A stretch of 9,925 bases of DNA from Alcaligenaceae bacterium (GCA_947445495.1 CANFEI010000021.1:1-9925), one strand, 5' to 3'; counted from the stretch's first letter, positions 1-6,096 are shown. The notes: generated by a model from the letters alone, not told the origin. Translations and numbers: made by a program.

Positions 1-181
1 CTTGTCCCATATTCTGTCCCATCTTCGCGGTCAGAATGCGTGCAGCATTGTCGACTGCGCTTCCTGCGGCTAATGGCACAATCATGCGAATCGCCTTGTT
101 TGGGTAGTCTTGCGCATATGTGGCGGCGGCCGCAGCAGAGAGTGCTGATGCGATCAATAGCGTCTTAAACATTTTTTTCAT
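1..181 (-). CDS. TctC/Bug-family tripartite tricarboxylate transporter substrate-binding protein (5' part only)
   Basis: Only the first 60 codons are in the window; the gene continues past the left edge. Reading leftward from the ATG at 181, the product starts with MKKMFKTLLIASALS and an Ala-rich hydrophobic stretch, a Sec signal peptide with likely cleavage after Ala23 (TYA/QD). The mature start DYPNKAIRMIVPLAAGSAVD is the hallmark N-terminus of Bug/TctC periplasmic receptors (family pattern YPxxPIRxIVPxxxGxxxD), which capture carboxylates or other small solutes. A Shine-Dalgarno GAGGAA lies 6 nt before the ATG. It follows the Ldh-family dehydrogenase by 46 bp on the same strand, so the two are probably co-transcribed. 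The ligand is unknown, and no TctA/TctB membrane subunit is visible in the window. Confidence 0.9.
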   Translation of the reverse strand, partial: MKKMFKTLLIASALSAAAAATYAQDYPNKAIRMIVPLAAGSAVDNAARILTAKMGQNMGQ

Positions 182-227
182 GTTGTCTTCCTCAGGTAAT
201 ACGTTAACGATACAGATAGGAAATTCT

Positions 228-1298
228 TTAAGCTACTTTCAACGGCTCCACGCCAAGGTCTTTCGCAAGCGCTTCAAGCTCAGTGACGAGTGCATTTGCG
301 ACAGGAATACCGTGCTCGCCATAAGCTTGACGACGCGCGTGGCTCTGCTCACCCGGCAACCACACCCTGTCGACACCAGGAAGACGCTCACTTGCCCTAA
401 TGTCTTGCACGAGGGTATCGACGGCGGATTTAAACACACTGACTTCACCAAATGCTTCTAGATTGATCACGAGTATCGCCTGCCCAGTGTTCGTGGGGGT
501 CACACTATCTTTATTAAAGTCGACAACATCTTTACCCATCGCCGCACCTTGTAGCGTCCCCGCCAATAGACCGACAATCAGGGCTAAGCCATAGCCTTTG
601 TAGCCGCCAATCGGCAACAAGAATCCCTCTTCTGAACGTTTAGGATCCAGCAACGGCTTGCCCTGGCGATCGATCATCCACCCCTCGGGCATCATCTCGC
701 CACGCTTCGCTTTTGCTTTGACTTTCCCATAAGCGGCAACCGTTGTCGCCATATCCAACACAATCTCTGGTTCGATACCTGCAGGGATGGCAGCGGCGAT
801 CGGATTAGTGGATAACAGCATATCCATGGCGCCCCAAGCCGGCAAATGGTTTGCATTACCGACCGCAAAGTACAGACCGATCATGTTGTGCGTCACGGGC
901 ATGCGGGCATACAAGGACGCAGGGCCTGCGTGATTACTATTGCGTGTGCCTACCCAAGCGACACCCGCGGTACGTGCTTTTTCAATCGCAAGATTGACCG
1001 CTCGCGAGACAGCAAGATGCCCCATCGCGTTATCGCCATCGACAATCGCCATCGCGGCGCGCTCTTGTATGACTTGAATGTTGGGGCGGGTATTGATCCC
1101 GCCGGCGCGAATCCGCTTGACGTACTGGGGCAAGCGAATAACTCCATGGCCATCCGACCCTTGTAAGTCGGCTTGTGCCATCAACGTTGCCACGACCTCA
1201 GCATCGTGCAGGGGAATATCAACCGCAACCAAAGAACGGCTGATAAACGCCTGAAGAACGTCGAACTGAACGGTAGAAGTCTGATTGGACACTGTCAT
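228..1298 (-). CDS. Ldh family (malate/L-lactate dehydrogenase type 2) NAD(P)-dependent oxidoreductase
   Basis: This 356-residue protein has the usual full length of the Ldh_2 fold, a family distinct from Rossmann-type lactate/malate dehydrogenases. Members act on 2-hydroxy/2-oxo acids or cyclic imino acids: malate, sulfolactate, ureidoglycolate, diketogulonate, piperideine-2-carboxylate. Visible family blocks are SDGHGVIRLP (residues 48-57, with His51 in the conserved SHG-type motif), NSNHAG (120-125, His123), STNPIA (163-168), DMATT (182-186) and the Gly-rich GGYKGYGLAL (231-240) near the cofactor site. The ATG at 1298 gives the expected N-terminus, although the upstream Shine-Dalgarno is weak (GTGAAA). 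It lies 154 bp downstream of the symporter gene and 46 bp upstream of a Bug receptor, all on one strand, which suggests a carboxylate uptake and oxidation unit. The exact substrate cannot be assigned. Confidence 0.93.
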   Translation of the reverse strand: MTVSNQTSTVQFDVLQAFISRSLVAVDIPLHDAEVVATLMAQADLQGSDGHGVIRLPQYVKRIRAGGINTRPNIQVIQERAAMAIVDGDNAMGHLAVSRAVNLAIEKARTAGVAWVGTRNSNHAGPASLYARMPVTHNMIGLYFAVGNANHLPAWGAMDMLLSTNPIAAAIPAGIEPEIVLDMATTVAAYGKVKAKAKRGEMMPEGWMIDRQGKPLLDPKRSEEGFLLPIGGYKGYGLALIVGLLAGTLQGAAMGKDVVDFNKDSVTPTNTGQAILVINLEAFGEVSVFKSAVDTLVQDIRASERLPGVDRVWLPGEQSHARRQAYGEHGIPVANALVTELEALAKDLGVEPLKVA

Positions 1299-1380
1299 GG
1301 TTTCACACTTTGCTAGAGGACCCTCACGATACCCCAGTCTAAATGCACACCTAAGATGTTCCTACCTAACACGACGCACC

Positions 1381-1406
1381 TTTAACAATAATTGATTATC
1401 ATTAAA
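1381..1406. promoter_or_regulatory. AT-rich imperfect palindrome, candidate operator upstream of the Ldh-family gene
   Basis: The 26 bp read on the minus strand as TTTAATGATAATC followed by AATTATTGTTAAA. Comparing the sequence with its own reverse complement gives 20 of 26 matching positions (10 of 13 symmetric pairs), including perfect outer arms TTTAA/TTAAA. It lies at the downstream edge of a putative -10 hexamer (1406-1411), about 90 bp before the Ldh start codon, a position suited to a repressor. The inner arms TGATAAT and ATTATTG are separated by 2 bp. The site resembles a Fur box superficially but the spacing is wrong. The regulator is unknown; the operator role is inferred from symmetry and position only. 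Confidence 0.45.
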
Positions 1407-1434
1407 GCATATAGCCGTTACTCCTGACCATCAA
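1406..1434 (-). promoter_or_regulatory. putative sigma70 promoter for the Ldh/TctC pair
   Basis: On the minus strand a -35-like TTGATG (1434-1429) is followed after 17 bp by a -10-like TATGCT (1411-1406). Each matches the consensus at 4 of 6 positions with optimal spacing. Transcription would start near 1399, inside the adjoining palindrome, leaving a leader of about 100 nt before the Ldh start codon. This would allow the dehydrogenase and receptor to be transcribed separately from the upstream symporter. The call rests on sequence match alone. Confidence 0.4.
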
Positions 1435-1452
1435 AATGCACCTGAAAGGCCA

Positions 1453-2874
1453 TCAATGCGAGTGACTGAGCGGATGCCGATTCGGTGACAGATAAGATCC
1501 AATCAACATTCCGCATAAGCTTGCGATAGCGCCAAAGACTTGCGGTTGTACCGGCTCATCGATACCGGTTACTTCCAGAATGATCCATGTGGAGAGTCCG
1601 AACAAGATTGCTAACGCCGCGCCTAGATTACTTGCTCGCTTCCAGAATAATCCAGCCGCTAAGGGAACAAACGCGCCAGCTAACGTGATGCGATACGCGT
1701 TTTCAACCATCGAATGAATCGATGCTTCTGTTCCGATTGCATACAACGTGACCAATCCACTAAACACCAGCACCGTTACTTGCGTCGCGATCAACAAGGT
1801 GCGATCAGACATGCGGGGCACGAACCCTTTCAGGATATTTTCTGTGAAGGTAATAGATGGCGCAAGCAGTGTTCCTGATGCTGTGCTCATGATCACAGAG
1901 ATTAAGGCGCCAAAAAATATCACTTGCATATAAAACGGCATATGTTCCATGATCAGTGTAGGTAAGATGAGTTGAGCATCGGTGTACAACAGCCTAGACA
2001 CCATCTCTGGATCGATAATATTGGCGGTATAGGCCAGAAACAAAGGCACTGCCGCAAAAAAGAAATACGTCACGCCACCAATAGTTGTCGCCCAGATCGC
2101 GATATTCTCAGTTTTGGCTGAGTTGACGCGCTGAAAGACATCTTGCTGTGGAATCGAGCCGAGCGCCATCGTACAGAGCGTCGCAACCCAAGCGATCATG
2201 TCTAGCCACTGTAGCTTGGGCAAGAACTCAAACTTGCCCTCAGCCGCCGCCTTAGCGATGACATTCGAGACACCACCCGCCTGATCCGCTGCGTAATTGG
2301 TCACCAGCAGTAAACCAATGATGATCACGATCATTTGCACAAAGGTGGTCAAGGCGACCGACCATAAGCCACCAAAGATCGTATACAACACGACGACACC
2401 TGCACCGATCAGCATACCTTGCGTCATGCTGATGGTATCCGCCGACAACACGTTAAAGACGAGACCGAGCGCCGTAATTTGTGCAGACACCCATCCCAGG
2501 TAAGAAATCACGATACAGATTGAGAGCAACAGTTCGGTTTGACGGTTATAGCGAATGCGAAAAAAGTCGCCCAGCGTCAACAGATTCATTCGGTAAAGCG
2601 GGCGCGCGAAAATCAACCCGAACAGCACTAAGCAAATCGAAGCGCCCAGCGGATCAGAGATGAGCCCGCCAAACCCCTCCTTAAGAAAGGTCGCCGAAAT
2701 ACCAAGAACAGTTTCAGCACCAAACCATGTTGCAAACACCATCGCAAGCACGATGGCGAAGGGCAGATTACGCCCTGCGGTGACATAGTCTTTTGCGTTG
2801 TGCACCTTAGAGGCGCCGTACAAACCAATAGCAATCGACACAGCGAGATAAGCGATCACGAGCCAGAGCAGCAT
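1453..2874 (-). CDS. SSS-family sodium:solute symporter
   Basis: This is a multi-spanning inner-membrane protein of about 473 residues, the usual size for the sodium:solute symporter family (PutP/PanF-like, LeuT fold, about 13 membrane helices). Using the start at 2874, visible family features are the first hydrophobic helix with the short Lys/Asp loop ending in AGR (33-35), ATWFGAETVLG (48-58), and RMNLLTLGDFFRIRYNR (95-111) on the cytoplasmic side. Further hydrophobic segments follow, with GLFWKRAS near the C-terminus. Start choice: an ATG at 2883 has the AAAGG directly abutting it, whereas the ATG at 2874 has AAAGG at an ideal 9-nt distance, so 2874 is preferred (2883 would add three residues). 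It heads a minus-strand group with an Ldh-family dehydrogenase and a Bug receptor, so an organic acid substrate is plausible but unproven. Confidence 0.93.
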   Translation of the reverse strand: MLLWLVIAYLAVSIAIGLYGASKVHNAKDYVTAGRNLPFAIVLAMVFATWFGAETVLGISATFLKEGFGGLISDPLGASICLVLFGLIFARPLYRMNLLTLGDFFRIRYNRQTELLLSICIVISYLGWVSAQITALGLVFNVLSADTISMTQGMLIGAGVVVLYTIFGGLWSVALTTFVQMIVIIIGLLLVTNYAADQAGGVSNVIAKAAAEGKFEFLPKLQWLDMIAWVATLCTMALGSIPQQDVFQRVNSAKTENIAIWATTIGGVTYFFFAAVPLFLAYTANIIDPEMVSRLLYTDAQLILPTLIMEHMPFYMQVIFFGALISVIMSTASGTLLAPSITFTENILKGFVPRMSDRTLLIATQVTVLVFSGLVTLYAIGTEASIHSMVENAYRITLAGAFVPLAAGLFWKRASNLGAALAILFGLSTWIILEVTGIDEPVQPQVFGAIASLCGMLIGSYLSPNRHPLSHSH

Positions 2875-2883
2875 GGGGGACAT

Positions 2884-2888
2884 CCTTT
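2884..2888 (-). promoter_or_regulatory. Shine-Dalgarno that decides the symporter start
   Basis: AAAGG on the minus strand is contiguous with the upstream ATG (2883-2881), which it therefore cannot serve, and is 9 nt from the in-frame ATG at 2874. This favours the shorter, 473-residue symporter. Confidence 0.6.
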
Positions 2889-2924
2889 GATCGTTAGCGT
2901 TTTAAGGATATGAATAGTAAAAAA

Positions 2925-2931
2925 TATTATA
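2925..2931. promoter_or_regulatory. overlapping divergent -10 elements (candidate bidirectional promoter)
   Basis: In the short region between the divergently read symporter and cytochrome b561 genes, the plus strand has TATTAT (2925-2930, 5 of 6 to consensus). The minus strand has a perfect TATAAT (2931-2926) occupying almost the same base pairs. Predicted start sites would be about 2937 (plus) and 2919 (minus), 18 bp apart, giving leaders of roughly 45-50 nt for each gene. No convincing -35 element was found on either strand, so the call depends on the -10 symmetry. Confidence 0.4.
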
Positions 2932-2984
2932 GACAGCATCATTACAATTTCGGTAGAGTAAGTTTTTCTTTCAAAGGTGCTCAC

Positions 2985-3542
2985 ATGCAAACCACCTCAA
3001 AATATCCCTTAAGCTTGCGCCTTGTGCACTGGATCACCGTCCTATTGCTACTGGCTTTAGTCGTACTCGGTTTTTGGATGACCGACCGTTCCGCAGCGAA
3101 TATCTGGGACGCCCTCACGAACACCTTGTACGCTTGGCATAAGGCCTTGGGTTTTGCTGCCCTATTGATCGTTGGGCTGCGCCTGGCGATTAGAGCGCGG
3201 ACACAAACTGTCCCCGACTCCGCCCCACTGCCCCAGATCCAGCGCAAGCTGATACGGCTCGTCCACGCGAGCCTTTACCTGCTGTTGCTCGCCATGCCAC
3301 TGTTTGGCTGGGCCGGGGTCACTGCCTTTCCAGCACTGATTACTCTGGGGGGATACCACTTACCCGCGATGCCTGGTGTCCCTGTGGATCAAGTCTTAGC
3401 AAAACAACTGCTTTGCATACACGGGACGCTTGCCATCGTGTTGATTGTTTTAGCCCTGGGGCACATCTTGGCTGGGCTTAAACATTTGTTGATCGACAAA
3501 GACGGCATATTCAACAAGATCTGGTTTGGGAACCCTTCTTAG
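2985..3542 (+). CDS. cytochrome b561 family protein (CybB/YodB-like diheme b-type membrane cytochrome)
   Basis: The 185-residue protein has four hydrophobic segments (about 13-31, 50-69, 91-118 and 141-168), matching the size and layout of bacterial cytochrome b561 proteins such as E. coli CybB, which passes electrons to ubiquinone in the inner membrane. Histidines fall where heme b ligands are expected: His15 in RLVHW, His52 in AWHKALG, His146 in CIHG and His160 in LGHILAGLKH; His94, His125 and His167 are additional. Start choice: an in-frame ATG at 2910 would add 25 polar residues without a ribosome site, while the ATG at 2985 is preceded by AAAGG at 7 nt and gives the family N-terminus. 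It is divergent from the symporter and ends 20 bp before the convergent TctC gene, with no terminator between them. The electron donor is not evident. Confidence 0.92.
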   Translation: MQTTSKYPLSLRLVHWITVLLLLALVVLGFWMTDRSAANIWDALTNTLYAWHKALGFAALLIVGLRLAIRARTQTVPDSAPLPQIQRKLIRLVHASLYLLLLAMPLFGWAGVTAFPALITLGGYHLPAMPGVPVDQVLAKQLLCIHGTLAIVLIVLALGHILAGLKHLLIDKDGIFNKIWFGNPS

Positions 3543-3562
3543 CCAGACCTTGATCGATACGC

Positions 3563-4576
3563 TTAGTCGAGTTTCGCACCAGACTTCTTAACAATATCAT
3601 TCCATTTTTTTGCTTCACTTTCCACGTAGGCGGCAAACTGTGCGGGCGTGGAGCCGACGGGCTCCGCCCCCATTGCTTCGTATTTCGCAATGACCTCAGG
3701 ATTCTTCAATGCCTGGGCCGCTGATGCCGCCAGTTTCTCTACGACATCCGCAGGGGTGCCTTTGGGTGCCCAATAGGCATACCACGTGCTGATATCAAAG
3801 CCAGGGAAGCCCGACTCTGCAATCGTTGGCAAGTCCGGACGCGCCTTCGCACGCGTCGTTGTCGTCACTGCGATCGCGCGTAATTTTCCCGAGTTGATCA
3901 TGGGGGTAGCCGAAGGCATGGAATCAAACATCAGTTGCAACTGCCCGCCCGCCAAGTCTGTCAATGCTGGCGCACTCCCTTTGTATGGGATGTGTTGCAT
4001 CTGAATACCCGCCGCAATCTTGAAGGACTCGCCGGCCAGATGTTGTGCTGAAGCGCTCCCCGCAGAGCCAAAATTCACCTTGCCGGGATTGGCCTTCGCA
4101 TACTCCACTAAGTCCTTCACACTTTTGATCGGAGAGTTTGCAGGGACCACTAACACCAATGGCACTTGAGCAAGTTGAGTAATCGGCACGAAGTCTTTGA
4201 TCGCATCAAAGCGCATGTCCGGATAGACACTGGGATTGATCACATGAATCGAAGCATTAGCCAGCAGGGTATAGCCATCAGGCGTCGACTTTGTCACCAT
4301 CTCAGAGCCGATCATCCCACTTGCACCTGGACGGTTATCGATCACAATGTTTTGACCAATCGTTTTGGACATCTCAGCCGCCACCACACGCGCCGTGATA
4401 TCGGTTGGTCCACCCGGAGGGTAAGGTACAACCATACGAATCGGTTGATTGGGGAAGGAGCTTGCTGTTTGTGCAACGCTTGTTGCTTGGGCACACAGCA
4501 TGACCGCAACCAGTCCTCCAAACACCACTGTGCGCGACAAGCCACCTAGACGACCTACGCTTAATTGATATTTCAT
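3563..4576 (-). CDS. TctC/Bug-family tripartite tricarboxylate transporter substrate-binding protein
   Basis: This complete 337-residue periplasmic receptor has a long basic N-region, a hydrophobic core (about 15-30) and probable signal cleavage around residues 31-36. The mature part opens with FPNQPIRMVVPYPPGGPTD (41-59), then NRPGASGMIGSEMV and STPDGYTLL (81-105), followed by GSAGSASAQHLAGE and IPYKGSAPALTDLAGGQ. All are standard Bug/TctC blocks for binding a carboxylate in a Venus-flytrap cleft. Its ATG overlaps the stop of an upstream dehydrogenase remnant (ATGA), and its GGAG Shine-Dalgarno lies inside that remnant, so translation was or is coupled to it. No TctAB permease genes are nearby; such orphan receptors are common in Burkholderiales. 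The ligand is unknown. Its closest neighbour in kind is the partial receptor at the left edge. Confidence 0.95.
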   Translation of the reverse strand: MKYQLSVGRLGGLSRTVVFGGLVAVMLCAQATSVAQTASSFPNQPIRMVVPYPPGGPTDITARVVAAEMSKTIGQNIVIDNRPGASGMIGSEMVTKSTPDGYTLLANASIHVINPSVYPDMRFDAIKDFVPITQLAQVPLVLVVPANSPIKSVKDLVEYAKANPGKVNFGSAGSASAQHLAGESFKIAAGIQMQHIPYKGSAPALTDLAGGQLQLMFDSMPSATPMINSGKLRAIAVTTTTRAKARPDLPTIAESGFPGFDISTWYAYWAPKGTPADVVEKLAASAAQALKNPEVIAKYEAMGAEPVGSTPAQFAAYVESEAKKWNDIVKKSGAKLD

Positions 4577-4875
4577 TTTTTTATATCTCCAAGAATGTCG
4601 AGTGCGAGCTTGCCTGTTACCTGACGATGATGCAAATCAGCCAGCGCATCGGTCAGGCCAGTAAGCGGATAGGTTTTGGTCACGCCTGGCTGAATGCGAC
4701 CTTTAAGTGCCCAGCGTTGTAGCGTATTCATCATTTTTTGCATGGCAGGCAAATGCTTTTGGGTCTCGTTCTCAGGCGTCCAGCCCGTGTACAGGCCGAA
4801 AAAGAAACCTAGCAAAGACAGATTTTTACCAATGCGATATTCACGGGGAGCGAGGGGATTTGGCCGCTCGCACAA
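4573..4875 (-). pseudogene. 5'-truncated remnant of a zinc-type/medium-chain dehydrogenase (NADPH:quinone reductase-like)
   Basis: The open frame encodes a stretch typical of the C-terminus of quinone oxidoreductase-like MDR proteins. KNLSLLGFFFGLYTGW corresponds to the family's KNxxxxGxxxG block. It is followed by a helix with MQKMMNTLQRWALKGRI, then PGVTKTYPLTGLTDALADL and VTGKLALDI. Family members are about 320-340 residues; only the last ~90-100 are here, with recognisable similarity starting near 4845. The N-terminal catalytic domain and the GxGxxG nucleotide-binding motif are missing. The frame stays open upstream to 4950 but contains no ATG, and the only start in reach is a TTG at 4875 without a ribosome site. 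The end overlaps the TctC start by ATGA, showing an ancestral two-gene operon. Most likely a deletion or rearrangement removed the front of the gene; a shortened expressed protein is less likely. Confidence 0.75.
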
Positions 4876-5011
4876 CGGCTTCGATCGATTAGTCTGAGTC
4901 AGAGGAATGTAGCGCAGATCGCTTTCGGCGAGGAGAAGAACGCTTAAATCTTAAACGGACAATTAACCCACTTTACCATCATGGTCAATGTAATGTTTTG
5001 TAATTATTTTG

Positions 5012-5040
5012 TTTACCTGCCGTAATATTCTTGTTAAATT
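5012..5040 (+). promoter_or_regulatory. putative sigma70 promoter of the riboswitch-terC transcript
   Basis: TTTACC (5012-5017) and TAAATT (5035-5040) each match the -35/-10 consensus at 4 of 6 positions with a 17-bp spacer. The predicted start near 5047 coincides with the first base of the riboswitch P1 helix, which supports the assignment. Upstream DNA is AT-rich and carries two TGTAAT copies exactly 10 bp apart (4989-4994, 4999-5004). Confidence 0.5.
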
Positions 5041-5046
5041 AAAGAT

Positions 5047-5186
5047 TCGATAGGGAGTAGCTCAAGTTGTAAATGCCATCGTCATCGACATAGGTGTTTA
5101 CATCTTCAACCAGTCGTCAATACGACGTTACACCGTCCGGCTGGTTGGGCGAAGCCACAGGCTTTTGTGCTGAGCAAGACTGTCGA
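5047..5186 (+). ncRNA. yybP-ykoY manganese riboswitch aptamer
   Basis: The 5' side carries the conserved GGGAGUAG (5053-5060) and the 3' side GAGCAAGAC (5172-5180), the two most recognisable sequences of the yybP-ykoY class. A P1 helix forms between UCGAUAG (5047-5053) and CUGUCGA (5180-5186), 7 bp with one U-G pair. GCUC (5060-5063) pairs with GAGC (5172-5175). A hairpin arm of 9 bp forms between 5069-5077 and 5093-5101. GUCAAUACGA (5116-5125) resembles the conserved internal segment. The class binds Mn2+ and switches on Mn exporters and TerC-family genes; here it precedes exactly such a gene. The assignment is by motif recognition and hand folding, with no covariance search. Confidence 0.87.
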
Positions 5187-5311
5187 TCCGATGACCATGC
5201 TCTAGCTCGCATGGCGCGGTTCGATCAGAGACTCTCCAATCCCTGAAACCACCGCCGCCTATACGGTCTTTTGACTGATCTTGTATTGACTTTTACTTGA
5301 GGTTTTAACAG
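5187..5311 (+). promoter_or_regulatory. riboswitch expression platform and terC leader
   Basis: The 125 nt between aptamer and start codon contain a perfect 6-bp hairpin, CCAUGC/GCAUGG (5195-5200/5209-5214, 8-nt loop). A short weak stem, ACCG/CGGU (5251-5254/5264-5267), precedes UCUUUU. The terC Shine-Dalgarno GAGG is at about 5299-5302. AAACC (5246-5250) could pair with GGUUU (5301-5305) and mask part of that site. No strong terminator is present, so translational control seems more likely than attenuation. This is inference from pairing alone. Confidence 0.45.
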
Positions 5312-6007
5312 ATGGAACTCTTCTCAACAGCATGGTGGTCGGCGCTTCTGGCGATCGTCCTTATTGACCTTGTTCTTGCTGGCGACAACGCGATTGTGAT
5401 CGCCTTGGCGGCCCGCAAACTGCCCCCTGCGCTGCAAAGAAAGGCGATTATTTGGGGAACAGTAGGCGCGATTGTGGTGCGATCGTCCATGACCCTGGTC
5501 GTTGTCTGGCTCCTCAAAATTCCAGGCTTGATGCTTGTGGGTGGGCTTGGACTACTTTGGATTGCGTATAAGTTATTGGTCGATACCGACGATGGCGCTG
5601 AGCACGACCTTCAAGTCAACTCTTTCTGGGGCGCGATGAAAACAATCGTCGTCGCTGACGCGCTGATGGGGATCGACAACGTACTCGGCGTAGCAGGAGC
5701 CGCCAACGGAGCCTTTGACTTGGTTGTACTCGGCCTGCTGATCAGCATACCGATCGTCGTCTTCGGAAGTACGCTTGTGCTCAAGCTCGTTGAGCGCTTC
5801 CCTATCGTGATCAAGTTAGGCGCAGCCGTTCTTGCTTACACCGCCGCGATGATGGTGATCAACGAACAGTTGCTTAAGCCGTTTTTCTATAGCGAAGGCG
5901 TCACTGCAACCGCGCTACGCTGGGGTCTAATCGCGCTGGCGATTGTGGGTGTGCTGGCCGCGGGTCAATTCAAAAATACGCGCAATAAGGACGTCACACC
6001 CGGCTAA
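5312..6007 (+). CDS. TerC family integral membrane protein (YkoY/YjbE-like, probable Mn2+ exporter)
   Basis: The 231-residue protein has about seven hydrophobic segments and the two inverted-repeat metal motifs of the TerC family (LysE superfamily). The first is IDLVLAGDNAIVIA (18-31, acidic Asp19, Asp25 and Asn26); the second is DALMGIDNVLGVAG (116-129, Asp122 and Asn123). Related proteins (E. coli Alx, B. subtilis YkoY/MeeY and YceF/MeeF) export Mn2+ or supply it to secreted enzymes. The loop DTDDGAEHD (91-99) is strongly acidic and probably cytoplasmic. The gene is preceded by a yybP-ykoY riboswitch leader, so expression should rise when cellular Mn2+ is high. GAGG lies 9 nt before the ATG. 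A strong terminator follows 25 bp after the stop. The name tellurite resistance protein is historical; Mn2+ handling is the better-supported role. Confidence 0.93.
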   Translation: MELFSTAWWSALLAIVLIDLVLAGDNAIVIALAARKLPPALQRKAIIWGTVGAIVVRSSMTLVVVWLLKIPGLMLVGGLGLLWIAYKLLVDTDDGAEHDLQVNSFWGAMKTIVVADALMGIDNVLGVAGAANGAFDLVVLGLLISIPIVVFGSTLVLKLVERFPIVIKLGAAVLAYTAAMMVINEQLLKPFFYSEGVTATALRWGLIALAIVGVLAAGQFKNTRNKDVTPG

Positions 6008-6031
6008 GTTTGACTTGAATACTCTAAAGAG

Positions 6032-6063
6032 ACCCCCGAGTCGGTATGATTTCGGGGGTTTTT
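6032..6063 (+). terminator. intrinsic terminator after terC
   Basis: ACCCCCGA (6032-6039) pairs perfectly with TCGGGGGT (6052-6059), giving an 8-bp GC-rich stem with a 12-nt loop, followed by a run of T (6059-6063) and then CTATTTT. It lies 25 bp after the terC stop and 34 bp before the SDR start, so it ends the riboswitch-terC transcript. Confidence 0.88.
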
Positions 6064-6084
6064 CTATTTTGAAGCGCGATGCGC

Positions 6085-6090
6085 GAGGAA
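6085..6090 (+). promoter_or_regulatory. Shine-Dalgarno that decides the SDR start
   Basis: GAGGAA lies 6 nt before the ATG at 6097. The in-frame ATG at 6079 lies upstream of this site and has only GAAG nearby, so the six-residue longer form is unlikely. Confidence 0.65.
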
Positions 6091-6096
6091 TTTGGC

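Noticed and set aside
120..461. Plus-strand open frame of 113 codons at the left edge
   Set aside because: Antisense to the Bug receptor start and the Ldh end, with no ribosome site or family similarity.
1386..1406. Fur box upstream of the Ldh-family gene
   Set aside because: The best alignment to the 19-bp Fur consensus is about 12 of 19, and the inner arms are 2 bp apart rather than 1. A generic palindrome describes it better, and no iron-related gene is adjacent.
3543..3562. Terminator between the convergent cytochrome b561 and TctC genes
   Set aside because: Only 20 bp without a stable stem or T-run.
4951..5311. Search for the missing N-terminal part of the truncated dehydrogenase, or an insertion sequence, in the gene-free stretch
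   Set aside because: No GxGxxG or other dehydrogenase block and no terminal inverted repeats were seen on the minus strand; the stretch is explained by the terC promoter and riboswitch leader.
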